From the NCBI RefSeq assembly GCF_003574675.1, contig NZ_QOAZ01000013.1, positions 25,035-89,034 of the forward strand: a stretch of DNA of 64,000 nt, read 5' to 3'. Of the stretch, positions 53,199 through 61,854 are shown in pieces. The notes beneath the pieces are model-generated. The model was not told the DNA's origin and made no database searches. It was given only the letters and a program-made list of their open reading frames with translations. Every line of letters begins with the position of its first letter. Within the stretch, counting starts at the first letter, position 1. This stretch comes from Azohydromonas sediminis (lineage in GTDB: Bacteria > Pseudomonadota > Gammaproteobacteria > Burkholderiales > Burkholderiaceae_C). The translations under genes were made by a program, and so were the position numbers.

Positions 53199-53951
53199 TC
53201 ATGCGCACAGCGTCAGCTCGAAGCTGTGGTCCTCGGCGACCGGGCGCATCCGACCTTCGCCGTCGGTGCGCATCAGCCGCACCGACACCATCAGCCGGTG
53301 CCCGGTGATCTCGGGCACGAGCGTCGCGTCGTCGAGCCGCACGCGCAGCAGCTGGTAGACCTTGCCTTGCGGCAGGCCCTGCTGGAACTGGCCTGCCGGC
53401 GCGACGACGCGGTGCGGCACGCCGCTGTCGCGCAGCAGACCGAGCAAGACGTGCAGCGCCGCCGCGAGCGGGCCGAGCGTGTCGACCCAGCGCCACAGGT
53501 CGGCGCGGCGACGCTCGGCCGGCAGCTGCTGCCAGGCGTAGTACGCCGGCAGGTCGAACTCGCAGGTGCCGCCGGGGATGCTGATGCGGCTGCGGATGCT
53601 CATCAGCCACTCGTTGCCGGCCAGCGCGGCGCCGGCCTTGCCCGGGAGCCGGTTCAGGCCGTCGAAGGCCGCGTCGACGCGCGCGATGACCTCGTCGAGC
53701 GCGGCCTCCGAAATCGCCGGATTGCCGCGGTAGCCCTGCAGCTGGGTGCGCTGGCGGTCGAGTTCCTTCAGCAGGTCGGACTTCAGGTCGGCGCGCGCGG
53801 CGACGTCCATCACCTCGAACATCGTCGCGAGCGCGAAGTGGTGGTCGATCGGCGTGTCGCGTGCCACAAGCTGCCCGAGGCGGTCGAACAGATGTTCGAG
53901 CCGCAGCATCGTGCGGATGCCCTCGTTGAACGGGAATTCGTAAAGGACCAC
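53199..53951 (-). CDS. zapD: Cell division protein ZapD
   Basis: A 250-residue ZapD (DUF1342/YacF) that cross-links FtsZ filaments. The N-terminus YEFPFNEGIRTMLRLEHLFDRL is highly characteristic, as are the long helical region and the C-terminal RMRPVAEDHSFELTLC. The start is GTG at 53951, because the conserved block starts right after it. It lies between coaE and yacG in the usual order. Confidence 0.93.
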   Translation of the reverse strand: MVLYEFPFNEGIRTMLRLEHLFDRLGQLVARDTPIDHHFALATMFEVMDVAARADLKSDLLKELDRQRTQLQGYRGNPAISEAALDEVIARVDAAFDGLNRLPGKAGAALAGNEWLMSIRSRISIPGGTCEFDLPAYYAWQQLPAERRRADLWRWVDTLGPLAAALHVLLGLLRDSGVPHRVVAPAGQFQQGLPQGKVYQLLRVRLDDATLVPEITGHRLMVSVRLMRTDGEGRMRPVAEDHSFELTLCA

Positions 53952-54006
53952 GGCGGATCTTCGACGGCGGGCCGCCCGACGGGCGCCGCGCACGCCGTGG
54001 ATTCTT

Positions 54007-54603
54007 TCACAGCACGGCCGTGCTCCAGTGCGCCCACAGCGCGTCGACCTCGGCGTGAAGGGCAACGAGCGGCAGCCCGTCGTTGTGGATCACGGCGTCG
54101 GCGATGGCGCGGCGGCGCGCGCGCGGCGTCTGCTGCGCGATCACGCGGCGCACCTCGTCGGCGCTCCAGCCGGAGCGCCGCACGACGCGCTCGACCTGCG
54201 TCGACTCCGCGCAGTCGACGACGAGCACGCGTTGCACGCGGGCGCGCCAGTGCGCCGATTCGGCCAGCAGCGGCACGTCGAACACGACCGGCGCCGCGCC
54301 GGCGGCGTCGGCGCGGCGCAGCGCCTCGGCGGCGATCATCGGGTGCAGGATGCCCTCGAGCCGGCGCCGGGCGGCGGCGTCGGCGAACACGTGGGCGCGC
54401 ATGAAGGCGCGGTCGAGGGCGCCGTCAGCGGCGATCGCCCGCGCGCCGAAGGCGTCGCGCAGCGCCTCGATGGCCGCGCCGCCCGCGGCGGTCAGCTCGC
54501 GGGCGATCGCGTCGGTGTCGACGACCGCGGCGCCGAGTGCCGCCAGCCGGGCAGCCACGGTGCTCTTGCCGCTGCCGATGCCGCCGGTCAGTCCGATGCG
54601 CAT
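54007..54603 (-). CDS. coaE: Dephospho-CoA kinase
   Basis: A 198-residue enzyme that phosphorylates dephospho-CoA in the last step of CoA synthesis. It starts MRIGLTGGIGSGKSTVAARL (P-loop) and has DTDAIARELTAAG, HPMIAAEALRR and DVPLLAESAHW, the family blocks. ATG at 54603; 19 bp after pilD's stop. Placed between pilD and zapD, the conserved order. Confidence 0.96.
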   Translation of the reverse strand: MRIGLTGGIGSGKSTVAARLAALGAAVVDTDAIARELTAAGGAAIEALRDAFGARAIAADGALDRAFMRAHVFADAAARRRLEGILHPMIAAEALRRADAAGAAPVVFDVPLLAESAHWRARVQRVLVVDCAESTQVERVVRRSGWSADEVRRVIAQQTPRARRRAIADAVIHNDGLPLVALHAEVDALWAHWSTAVL

Positions 54604-54622
54604 CGCCGGCGGCGTGCCGCGC

Positions 54623-55570
54623 TCAGGCCCAGCCGATCCAGCCGCGCACCGTGTCGGCACCGGCCAGCATCACGACCAGGCCGGCACCGGCCAGGAAGGG
54701 TCCGAAGGGCACGTAGCGCCCTTCGCGCAGCGCTGCCGACAGCTTCATCGCAACGCCGACGACGGCCCCGATCACCGAGGCCATCAGCAGGATCGGCACG
54801 ATCATCTGCCAGCCCAGCCACGCACCGAGCGCGGCGAGCAGCTTGAAGTCGCCGTAGCCCATGCCCTCCTTGCCGGTGGTCAGCTTGAACAGCCAGTACA
54901 CCGACCACAGCGACAGGTACCCGGCCGCGGCGCCCCACAGCGCGTCGGCCAGCGGCAGCGTCCAGCCGAACGCCGCGGCGAGCAGGCCGGCCCACAGCAG
55001 CGGCAGCGTCAGCGCGTCGGGCAGCACCGTGGTGTCCCAGTCGATGGCCGCCAGCGCGACCAGCGCCGCGGCGGCGGCGCACCACAGCAAGGCGACCGGC
55101 TGCGCCCCGAAGCGCCAGCCGATGCCGGCGAACAGCAGCGCGGTCAGCAGCTCGACCAGCGGGTAGCGCGCCGAGATGCGCGCGCCGCATTGCGCACAGC
55201 GGCCCCTGAGCCGCAGCCAGCCCAGCAGCGGGATGTTCTCGTGCCACGCGATCGCGTGCCCGCACGACGGGCAGCGCGAGCGCGGTGTCGCGATGCCCAG
55301 CTGTGGCAGCGCGTCGAGCGACGTCGACAGCGTCTTGGCCGTCTGCGCCAGCGCCGGCGGCACGGCGGCCGGCTCGCGCGCCCCGAACACGCGCCGCCAC
55401 GACTCGGCGTCGGCGAGCTGGTGGGCGACGTCGGTCCACCACTGCCGCTCGAGCATCAGCGGCAGGCGGTGGATCACGACGTTGAGGAAGCTGCCGATGA
55501 CGAGCCCGAAGACGGCGAGCGTCGCCGGGTGCAGCAGCAGGTCCAGCGGCACGCCGCCGACGGCGCTCAT
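54623..55570 (-). CDS. pilD: Prepilin leader peptidase/N-methyltransferase PilD
   Basis: A 315-residue membrane aspartyl protease that cleaves and methylates type IV prepilins and type II secretion pseudopilins. The zinc tetrad is Cys100, Cys103, Cys125, Cys128 (CPSC...CAQC). Catalytic Asp residues are in AAIDWDTTVLPD and GMGYGDFKLLAALGAW. GSFLNVVIHRLPLML marks the start. A longer linker precedes the Cys region than in E. coli relatives. It follows pilC by four bases. Confidence 0.95.
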   Translation of the reverse strand: MSAVGGVPLDLLLHPATLAVFGLVIGSFLNVVIHRLPLMLERQWWTDVAHQLADAESWRRVFGAREPAAVPPALAQTAKTLSTSLDALPQLGIATPRSRCPSCGHAIAWHENIPLLGWLRLRGRCAQCGARISARYPLVELLTALLFAGIGWRFGAQPVALLWCAAAAALVALAAIDWDTTVLPDALTLPLLWAGLLAAAFGWTLPLADALWGAAAGYLSLWSVYWLFKLTTGKEGMGYGDFKLLAALGAWLGWQMIVPILLMASVIGAVVGVAMKLSAALREGRYVPFGPFLAGAGLVVMLAGADTVRGWIGWA

Positions 55571-55574
55571 CGGG

Positions 55575-56798
55575 TCAGACCACCGAGCCGAGCTTGAAGA
55601 TCGGCAGGTACATCGACACCACGATGCCGCCGATCAGCACGCCGAGCACGACGATGATGAACGGCTCCATCAGGCTCGACAGGCCCTTGACCATCTCGTC
55701 GACCTCTTCCTCGTAGAACTCGGCGGCCTTGCTCAGCATGTGGTCGAGCGAGCCCGACTCCTCGCCGATCGCGCTCATCTGCAGCACCATGTTCGGGAAC
55801 ACGCCGGTGGCCTGCATCGACGTCGTCAGCGCCGAGCCGGTGGACACGTCCTTCTGGATCTTCTCGGTGGCCTCGGCGAACACCGCGTTGCCCGACGCGC
55901 CGCCGACCGAGTCGAGCGCCTCGACCAGCGGCACGCCGGCGGCGAACATCGTCGCCAGCGTGCGCGTCCAGCGCGCGACGACCGACTTGTAGATCAGGTC
56001 GCCGAACACCGGGATCTTCAGCAGCAGCCGGTCCATGAACTTCTGCATCTTCTCGCTGCGCTTCCAGCTCTGCAGGAAGAAGTAGGTGCCGCCGATCAGC
56101 ACGCCGAAGATGATGTACCAGTACGCGACGAAGAACTCGCTCATCGCGATGACGGCCAGCGTCGGCGCGGGCAGGTCGGCGCCGAACGACGTGAACACGT
56201 CCTTGAACGCCGGGATCACGAAGATCATGATCACCGACAGCACGACGAAAGCCACCACCAGCACCGCGATCGGGTAGATCAGCGCCGACTTGATCTTCTG
56301 CTTCAGCGCGAGCGTCTTCTCCTCGTACAGCGCCAGCCGCTCGAGCAGCGCCTCGAGGATGCCGCCCGCCTCGCCGGCCTCGACGAGGTTGCAGTACAGC
56401 GCGTTGAAGTACATCGGGTGCTTGCGGAACGCCGCCGACAGGCTCGTGCCGGTCTCGACGTCGGCGCGGATGTCGTTGAGCAGCCGCGTCAGCTTCGGGT
56501 TCGGGCTGCCGCGCGCGACGATGTCGAAGGCCTGCAGCAGCGGCACGCCGGCCTTCATCATCGTGGCCAGCTGGCGCGTGAAGACGGCGATGTCCTTCTG
56601 CTTGATCGCTTTTCCGCCGCTCATGCGGCGCTTCTTCACCTTGGTGACGAGCACCCCCTGGCGGCGCAGCATCGCGTTGACCGCGGCCTCGCCGGCCGAG
56701 CGGATCTCGCCGCGCAGGATCTTGCCGTTCTTGTCCTTGCCTTCCCACTCGAAGACGAACTCTTTGACGTTCTGTCTCGCGGCTGCCGCAGTCGCCAT
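55575..56798 (-). CDS. pilC: Type IV pilus inner-membrane platform protein PilC
   Basis: A 407-residue GspF-type protein with the two repeated helical domains (about residues 80-200 and 280-395), each ending in a membrane helix (ALIYPIAVLVVAFVVLSVIMIFVIP; FIIVVLGVLIGGIVVSMYLPIF). FTRQLATMMKAGVPLLQAFDIV is the conserved entry. It forms the platform on which PilB drives assembly. ATG at 56798 is preferred over an ATG 24 bp upstream because AGGC lies before it. Downstream of pilB by 103 bp. Confidence 0.94.
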   Translation of the reverse strand: MATAAAARQNVKEFVFEWEGKDKNGKILRGEIRSAGEAAVNAMLRRQGVLVTKVKKRRMSGGKAIKQKDIAVFTRQLATMMKAGVPLLQAFDIVARGSPNPKLTRLLNDIRADVETGTSLSAAFRKHPMYFNALYCNLVEAGEAGGILEALLERLALYEEKTLALKQKIKSALIYPIAVLVVAFVVLSVIMIFVIPAFKDVFTSFGADLPAPTLAVIAMSEFFVAYWYIIFGVLIGGTYFFLQSWKRSEKMQKFMDRLLLKIPVFGDLIYKSVVARWTRTLATMFAAGVPLVEALDSVGGASGNAVFAEATEKIQKDVSTGSALTTSMQATGVFPNMVLQMSAIGEESGSLDHMLSKAAEFYEEEVDEMVKGLSSLMEPFIIVVLGVLIGGIVVSMYLPIFKLGSVV

Positions 56799-56901
56799 AA
56801 AGCCTCCGGGACGCATCCCCAACGATTCGTTTTCGGCACCGGGGTGCCGCGATTGAGCGCAGTTGTAACCAAATGAGACGCGCGCGCCGGCGCGCGCAGA
56901 T

Positions 56902-58626
56902 TCACTCGTTCGTCACCGTGATGACTTCCTCGAGTGTCGTCACACCGGCGCGCACCTTGACCAGACCGGCCTGCCGCAGGTCGCGCACGCCTTCCTTCTG
57001 CGCCTGCTGCGCGATGTCGAGCGCCGTGCCCTCCGACAGGATGATGCGCTGGATCGCCTCCGTGATCGGCATCACCTGGTAAAGGCCGACCCGCCCTTTG
57101 TAACCGTTGGTGCACGCCGAGCAGCCCACCGCGCGGTACGGGGTCCAAGAGCCGTCGAGGTCGGTGTCCTTGAAGCCGGCCCGCAGCAGTGACTCGCGCG
57201 GGTACTCGGCGGGTTTCTTGCAGTTCTCGCACAGGCGACGCGCGAGGCGCTGCGCCGTGATCAGCAGCACGCTCGACGCGATGTTGAACGGCGCCACGCC
57301 CATGTTCAGCAACCGCGTCAGCGTCGTCGGCGCGTCGTTGGTGTGCAGCGTGCTCATCACGAGGTGGCCGGTCTGCGCGGCCTTGATCGCGATATCGGCC
57401 GTCTCGAGGTCGCGGATCTCGCCGACCATGATCACGTCCGGGTCCTGGCGCAAGAACGACTTCAGCGCCGCGGCGAAGGTCAGCCCGGCCTTCTCGTTGA
57501 CGTTGACCTGGTTGATGCCCGGCAGGTTGATTTCGGCCGGATCCTCGACCGTCGAGATGTTGACGCCGGGCTGGTTCAGGATGTTCAGGCAGGTGTACAG
57601 CGACACCGTCTTGCCCGAGCCCGTCGGGCCGGTCACGAGGATCATGCCGTACGGTCGGTGGATCGCCGCGAGCAGGCGCTCCTTCTCGACTTTCTCGTAG
57701 CCCAGCGCGTCGATGCCCAGCTTCGCGCTCGACGGGTCGAGGATGCGGATCACGATCTTCTCGCCGAACAGCGTCGGCAGCGTCGAGACGCGGAAGTCGA
57801 TCGCCTTGTTACCGAACTTGAGCTTCATGCGGCCGTCCTGCGGCACGCGCTTCTCGGCGATGTCCAGCCGGCTGATGACCTTGATGCGCGACGCGAGCTT
57901 GTCCTTGATCGCCACCGGCGGCTGCGTGATCTCGCGCAGCTCGCCATCGATGCGAAAGCGCACGCGGTAGTGGTACTCGTACGGCTCGAAGTGCAGGTCC
58001 GACGCGCGCATGTTGATCGCGTCGATCAGCATCTTCTGCAGGAACTTGACGACCGGCGCGTCCTCGACCTCGGCGGCTACGTCGGTGCCCTCGGCCTCGG
58101 CGCCAGTGTCCTCGGCGACGTCGAACTCGAAATCCATCGACGCCAGCGACTCGAGCGCCTCGTTGGCGCTCTGGCCCTGGGCGTCGCGCAGTCGCGCGAG
58201 CTTGTCGTACTCGACGATCACCCACTCGGGCTGCAGCTGGGTCGCGAACTTGATGCGCTCGACCGCCTCCTGGTCCGTCGGGTCGGCGCCACCGATGAAC
58301 AGGCGGTTACCGCGCTTGCCGAGCACCGCGATCTGGTACTGCGCGGCGAGCTTGGGCTCGACGATGCCGCGGGGCAGCTTCTCGGCGTCGACCGCGTCGA
58401 GGTCGAGCAGCGGCAGCGCCAATGCCGACGCCAGCGTGTGGGCGAGGTCCGGTGGCGAGACGGCGCCGGCGGCGATGACGGCCGACACGAAGCTCGAGCG
58501 CCGCTCTTTGGCCGACTGCGCCAGTGCCTCGGCCGACTTGGCGCTCAGCTTGCCGGCGTGCACCAGCACGCGCGCGACCCCCGACAGGGTCGAGGACGCG
58601 GCTTCAACGACGGTCTCCGAGGCCAA
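56902..58626 (-). CDS. pilB: Type IV pilus assembly ATPase PilB
   Basis: A 574-residue hexameric extension ATPase. Walker A is GPTGSGKTVSLY, with the Asp box TVEDPAEINLPGINQ, DPDVIMVGEIRDLET (Walker B) and His box STLHTNDAPTTL. A zinc module CENC...CSAC lies near the C-terminus, and the GSPII_E N-domain precedes it. It powers pilus extension from the PilC platform. Encoded first in pilB-pilC-pilD. It lies closest to the tRNA-Pro attachment site, so it marks the end of host backbone. Confidence 0.96.
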   Translation of the reverse strand: MASETVVEAASSTLSGVARVLVHAGKLSAKSAEALAQSAKERRSSFVSAVIAAGAVSPPDLAHTLASALALPLLDLDAVDAEKLPRGIVEPKLAAQYQIAVLGKRGNRLFIGGADPTDQEAVERIKFATQLQPEWVIVEYDKLARLRDAQGQSANEALESLASMDFEFDVAEDTGAEAEGTDVAAEVEDAPVVKFLQKMLIDAINMRASDLHFEPYEYHYRVRFRIDGELREITQPPVAIKDKLASRIKVISRLDIAEKRVPQDGRMKLKFGNKAIDFRVSTLPTLFGEKIVIRILDPSSAKLGIDALGYEKVEKERLLAAIHRPYGMILVTGPTGSGKTVSLYTCLNILNQPGVNISTVEDPAEINLPGINQVNVNEKAGLTFAAALKSFLRQDPDVIMVGEIRDLETADIAIKAAQTGHLVMSTLHTNDAPTTLTRLLNMGVAPFNIASSVLLITAQRLARRLCENCKKPAEYPRESLLRAGFKDTDLDGSWTPYRAVGCSACTNGYKGRVGLYQVMPITEAIQRIILSEGTALDIAQQAQKEGVRDLRQAGLVKVRAGVTTLEEVITVTNE

Positions 58627-58845
58627 ATGCCCCCCTTGTAATCAGACTCGACGAGCGACCGATGATAGACGTCGTCGCCGGGAGCGCGGGTCGAAAAGGG
58701 GGGAATCCTTGCGCCATTAACGGCACGCTTCCCGCCCGCTCGACTCCGGGTGGGATCGCGGTGACAGAGGCGCCGACCGCCGGGCTGGCTGCGGCCTGAA
58801 TCGGTCGGACCCGGCGGCCCGCGCGGCGTGGCGTTGATGAGATCC

Positions 58846-58890
58846 TGGTCGGGGTGAGAGGATTCGAACCTCCGGCCTCTACGTCCCGAA
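58846..58890 (-). tRNA. 3' fragment of tRNA-Pro (CGG), attachment-site remnant
   Basis: The minus strand holds the anticodon loop TTCGGGA (anticodon CGG), the 3' half of the anticodon stem CGTAG, a variable loop, the T arm GGAGG-TTCGAAT-CCTCT, the 3' acceptor CACCCCG and ACCA. The 5' half that should pair (CTACG, the D arm and CGGGGTG) is missing: beyond the anticodon loop (from 58891) the sequence is unrelated. It is thus not a working tRNA but the duplicated 3' end left when an element integrates in tRNA-Pro. Confidence 0.88.
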
Positions 58891-59009
58891 TGCGCTTGCG
58901 CGCTCGTGCCGTGGGTCCAGGGGGGCACGCGAATCCTAGGAAAATCAAGAACTTGGCGCAAGGGGGGCGAGGGCGACGGAAGCCGAAAGAGGGGGTCAGA
59001 ACCCCCGAT

Positions 59010-59029
59010 TTGGAGCAAGATTGGAGCAA
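59010..59029. repeat. Tandem TTGGAGCAA direct repeat near att site
   Basis: Two exact copies of the nine-base word TTGGAGCAA, two bases apart, begin 120 bp inside the island from the tRNA-Pro fragment. The 11-bp period puts both on one DNA face. Confidence 0.6.
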
Positions 59030-59346
59030 CGCCCTCGCAAATATGACAAGGTGTTGCCCATTTTGGGCGGACCCTCGGGGGCATGCACGAGGGCGCTGCA
59101 AGGTGCCGAAGGTGCGACGGCGGTGGCGGCCGAACAGGCGTAGGACCGGGCATCGGCGAGCACTCGCAACAAGGTGAAGTCGCCCGCCAAAGTCACCGAT
59201 CCCTGCGTGCCACCTTCCGGGTCGCTCCTTGCATGGGCACCGGCCTCGCAGCGCGTCCTGCCGACTTCTGAGCCTCGCGTGCTCGCGCCCCTGCATTGCT
59301 GCCCACCCGCCCGGTGTGCAGGCCACGGATAAAACGCAGCCCTACA

Positions 59347-59375
59347 CGAACCTCCATCACGAGTCTGGAGGTTCG
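59347..59375 (+). promoter_or_regulatory. Hairpin covering the ribosome site of the AlpA/MerR-like gene
   Basis: CGAACCTCC (59347-59355) and GGAGGTTCG (59367-59375) are perfect complements with an 11-base loop. The second arm contains the GGAGG ribosome site and ends one base before the GTG start, so a folded mRNA would hide it. The same dyad could alternatively be an operator for the encoded DNA-binding protein. Confidence 0.6.
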
Positions 59376-59376
59376 C

Positions 59377-59823
59377 GTGAGCAGTGTCGGTGTGGTGCAG
59401 CCCTTCCGCCCGATGACCAAGGCCGACGTCGCCGAGGTCCTGGGCGTGTGCACGAAGACGGTCGAGGCGTGGGAACGCGCGCGCATCATCCCGCCCGGCC
59501 AGCGTCTCGGTGCCTTCGTCTTCTGGCATCCCCTCGTCTTCTATGCGTGGCTGGACAGGCGCCTGAAGGGCGAAGCGCCGGCGCACGACGCTGTGGCCGC
59601 ACCTGCCGCAGTGCCGTCGACCTCCGAAACGTCGGCCGCGACGGTCACGGCCGAGGCCGCCGCAGCCCTGCCGCCGAGCGTCGAGCGGGCTGACCAAGGC
59701 GGCGACGCGCATCGCAACGTCGAGCGTGCCTCGGGCAGGCGCACGCCGTCTGCGGCTTCGGACGCTGGACGCCGCTCGCTCGAGCGCAGCGCCTCGTTGA
59801 TTCGCGACCTCGCGCGCGAATGA
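59377..59823 (+). CDS. Small DNA-binding protein, MerR/AlpA-like helix-turn-helix
   Basis: A 148-residue protein starting at GTG 59377, directly after a GGAGG site. Residues about 12-60 hold a helix-turn-helix of the excisionase/AlpA type: MTKADVAEVLGVCTKTVEAW followed by ERARIIPPG and a basic WLDRRLKG. The rest (about residues 65-148) is a low-complexity Ala/Ser/Arg tail. An ATG at 59413 is an alternative start. Such proteins regulate or direct excision of islands, and its place next to an att site supports that. No integrase lies next to it. Function is inferred. Confidence 0.6.
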   Translation: MSSVGVVQPFRPMTKADVAEVLGVCTKTVEAWERARIIPPGQRLGAFVFWHPLVFYAWLDRRLKGEAPAHDAVAAPAAVPSTSETSAATVTAEAAAALPPSVERADQGGDAHRNVERASGRRTPSAASDAGRRSLERSASLIRDLARE

Positions 59824-60260
59824 CGACGTAGCGACGACGTAACGCGACGTCACCCGCACGCGCTGCGCGGGCGCATCTTCCCGACCGCGAAATCGTCTTC
59901 TCGCTCGCGCTGCGCGCGTGCAGGCGCCGGGTGCAGTCGCCGCTGCACGCCTCGGCCCGGCGCCACCGTGTACCCAGAGAGGCGGCCTCGGCGCACCCGG
60001 GCTTTCATCAGCATGCGCGGCGCATAGGATTTTCAAACGGTGCTCGGTGCTCGAAGGCTCGACGCTGCAGCCGATGCCAGCCAAGTTGGCCTGGACCTGG
60101 GGGTCCAGCCATTGCCTTGCGCCCATTCGGCCCGCCTCGCCGCCTCGCCCTGGGCTCGTCCGGCCTTGATCAGCGATCCCGATCACAGGGTTGACTCTCA
60201 TTCGGTAAGGCCGCGCCAACTCCGCGCGCAGCGTTGCGCCGGCCGCTTTGTGGCGCTGCA
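59824..60260. other. Intergenic island segment, no gene supported
   Basis: The 437 bases after the DNA-binding gene carry no frame with recognisable family features. There are repeated CGACGTA words at the start (59,825-59,850) and GC-rich palindromes, but nothing that identifies an RNA gene. The segment ends at the 34-bp tandem repeat bordering the IS91-type transposase. Confidence 0.5.
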
Positions 60261-60328
60261 GCCTGGCAAGTGGTGTTTGTGACGACCGGCGCGGGCCTGG
60301 CAAGTGGTGTTTGTGACGACCGGCGCGG
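60261..60328. repeat. 34-bp perfect tandem duplication at IS91 3' end
   Basis: A 34-bp unit starting GCCTGGCAAGTGGTG occurs twice head-to-tail without a mismatch (60261-60294 and 60295-60328). It sits 12 bp beyond the transposase stop, on the side where IS91 elements have oriIS. The duplication may reflect the ori end of the element being copied twice. Confidence 0.75.
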
Positions 60329-60339
60329 CCCAGGCCGCT

Positions 60340-61854
60340 TCAGTCCTGGCGGACCTCGCGCGCCCGGTCCCTGGGCGGCGGCTGCGGATCCAGCCCCAGG
60401 TGGCTGAGGATCTTCTCGATCACCGGCCGCTCCAGGATGGCCGCGATGATCTTCAGCTCCCCACTGCGGCAGTTCGGGCAGTGCTGCATGTCGATGTCAA
60501 AGACGCGCTTGAGCAGCCTCGCCCAGCTGATGCGGTGCGGCCGGGCCTGAACCGTCTCGCTCTCGCATTCGCTGACAGCTGCGACTTCGGCAGTCTGCTC
60601 TTGCACCTCGGGTCCTTGCGGCACCACCAGCGAGCGCAGCTTGGCGTTCGGCGCCAGCACCCCATGGAACCGAATGAGGTGCAGCCGCGGCCGCGGCACC
60701 AGCGCGGCCAGCCGCTGCATGAACTCCAGCGGGCTCATCACCAGATGCGTGGTCCCGTCGCGCCACGGTGTCTTGAGCTTCAGCTCCACCTGCCCGGCGG
60801 CGTTGAGCTGCACGCGTTCGTCGGACAGCGCCGGCCGCGTGATGTAGCGGCACAGCTGTTCCAGCCGCTTGCGGGCATGTGCGTCCACCCGCACCGCGGC
60901 GTGCAGGCTGAATCCGTCGATGTCCGCGCACAGCGGCTGGCGCACCCGGTCCTCGCGCGGCATCGCTCCACGCAGGGTCAGCACCTTCTGCCCGGCGCGG
61001 GGCCCGAAGGCGATGCGGTACGTGATGGCCGCGGCCTGCAGTGGCCGCAGCGTGCGCGCCTGCTCGCCGTCGGCATGCGGCTCGGCCAGGTAGGTCTGCC
61101 CCATGTCCTCGACCAGCACGCCCCGGCGCGTGAGCATCTTCATCAGCCGGGCGATGACGGTCTGCAGCAGCGCGTGCAACTCGTCGTCGCTGGGCTCGCT
61201 TGCCTCGATGAAGCTGGGCACACCATCAGCGTCGCAGCGGTACACCCCGTCCAGCACCAGGCAGTGCAGGTGAAGGCAGTGCAGGTGAATGTTGAGGTTG
61301 GCGGCCGAGCCAAAACGCTGGATCAGCGTGACGGCGCCGCCGTGGCCCTCATCAGTGGCGAGCCCGGTCTGCCTCAGCAGATGCCGCGCGACCACGCGCT
61401 GCACCACCTGCAGCACCGACGTGACCAGCTCGGGTTGCGCGGCCAGCAGCACGCGCAGCGGGATCGGCAGCGACAACACCCACTGGCGCACCGGCACGTG
61501 CGGGATGACGTGGTCCACCAGGTGCGCCGCGGTCTGCGACATCCGGCGCGCGCCACATGACGGGCAGAACCCGCGGCGCTTGCAACTGAAGGCCAGCAGC
61601 TTGTCGTGCCCGCAATCCCCGCAGCGCAGCCTCAGGAAGCCGTGGGCCAGGATGCCGCATTCGAGGAAGGCGTCGAACTCGTCTTTGATGAAGCGCGGCA
61701 GCTCCGCGCCAGTGTCGGCCTCGGTGTGGGCGATGAAGCTGGCCGCGTGCTGCTGCACCAGGCGGTACAGCGTGGTCTGCTCCGGGCGGTGGCGCTCGTA
61801 ATGCAGCGGGGCGCCGTCCGGCGCCCTCCGGGACGGCTGGCCGACGGCTTGCAC
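60340..61854 (-). CDS. IS91-family transposase (HUH, duplication in active-site motif)
   Basis: A 504-residue rolling-circle transposase. An N-terminal zinc region (CGDCGHDKLLAF, then CKRRGFCPSCG, residues 78-101) is followed by the HUH site and, later, a candidate nucleophile Tyr in CRYITRP; a C-terminal CPNCRSGE zinc knuckle closes it. The HUH motif reads HLHCLHLHCLVLDG (residues 190-203), in which HLHCL is duplicated through a 15-bp tandem repeat (61260-61289). Family members that I recall have a single HLHC. Whether the enzyme still works is not known. No frameshift is present. Confidence 0.88.
   Translation of the reverse strand: MQAVGQPSRRAPDGAPLHYERHRPEQTTLYRLVQQHAASFIAHTEADTGAELPRFIKDEFDAFLECGILAHGFLRLRCGDCGHDKLLAFSCKRRGFCPSCGARRMSQTAAHLVDHVIPHVPVRQWVLSLPIPLRVLLAAQPELVTSVLQVVQRVVARHLLRQTGLATDEGHGGAVTLIQRFGSAANLNIHLHCLHLHCLVLDGVYRCDADGVPSFIEASEPSDDELHALLQTVIARLMKMLTRRGVLVEDMGQTYLAEPHADGEQARTLRPLQAAAITYRIAFGPRAGQKVLTLRGAMPREDRVRQPLCADIDGFSLHAAVRVDAHARKRLEQLCRYITRPALSDERVQLNAAGQVELKLKTPWRDGTTHLVMSPLEFMQRLAALVPRPRLHLIRFHGVLAPNAKLRSLVVPQGPEVQEQTAEVAAVSECESETVQARPHRISWARLLKRVFDIDMQHCPNCRSGELKIIAAILERPVIEKILSHLGLDPQPPPRDRAREVRQD
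61260..61289. repeat. 15-bp in-frame tandem duplication within IS91 transposase
   Basis: GGCAGTGCAGGTGAA occurs twice, head-to-tail and perfect, on the plus strand (61260-61274, 61275-61289). Read on the minus strand it repeats HLHCL in the protein at the metal-binding HUH motif. Confidence 0.85.

Larger units (their letters stand above)
58891..59376. other. Island edge without a supported gene; candidate integrase arm sites
   Basis: This 486-bp segment has no gene with recognisable features. It holds the hairpin GGGGGT-caga-ACCCCC (58991-59006), tandem TTGGAGCAA copies at 59010-59018 and 59021-59029 (11-bp period), and the leader of the following gene. Tandem short repeats this close to an att site are typical places for integrase arm or excisionase binding. 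Confidence 0.5.

Noticed and set aside
58846..58940. A complete tRNA gene
   Set aside because: The 5' half (acceptor, D arm and anticodon stem partner) is missing, so it cannot fold as a tRNA.
58996..60303. Long minus-strand frame near the tRNA fragment, considered as an integrase
   Set aside because: No tyrosine or serine recombinase motif; it covers the antisense of the AlpA-like gene and has shadow composition.
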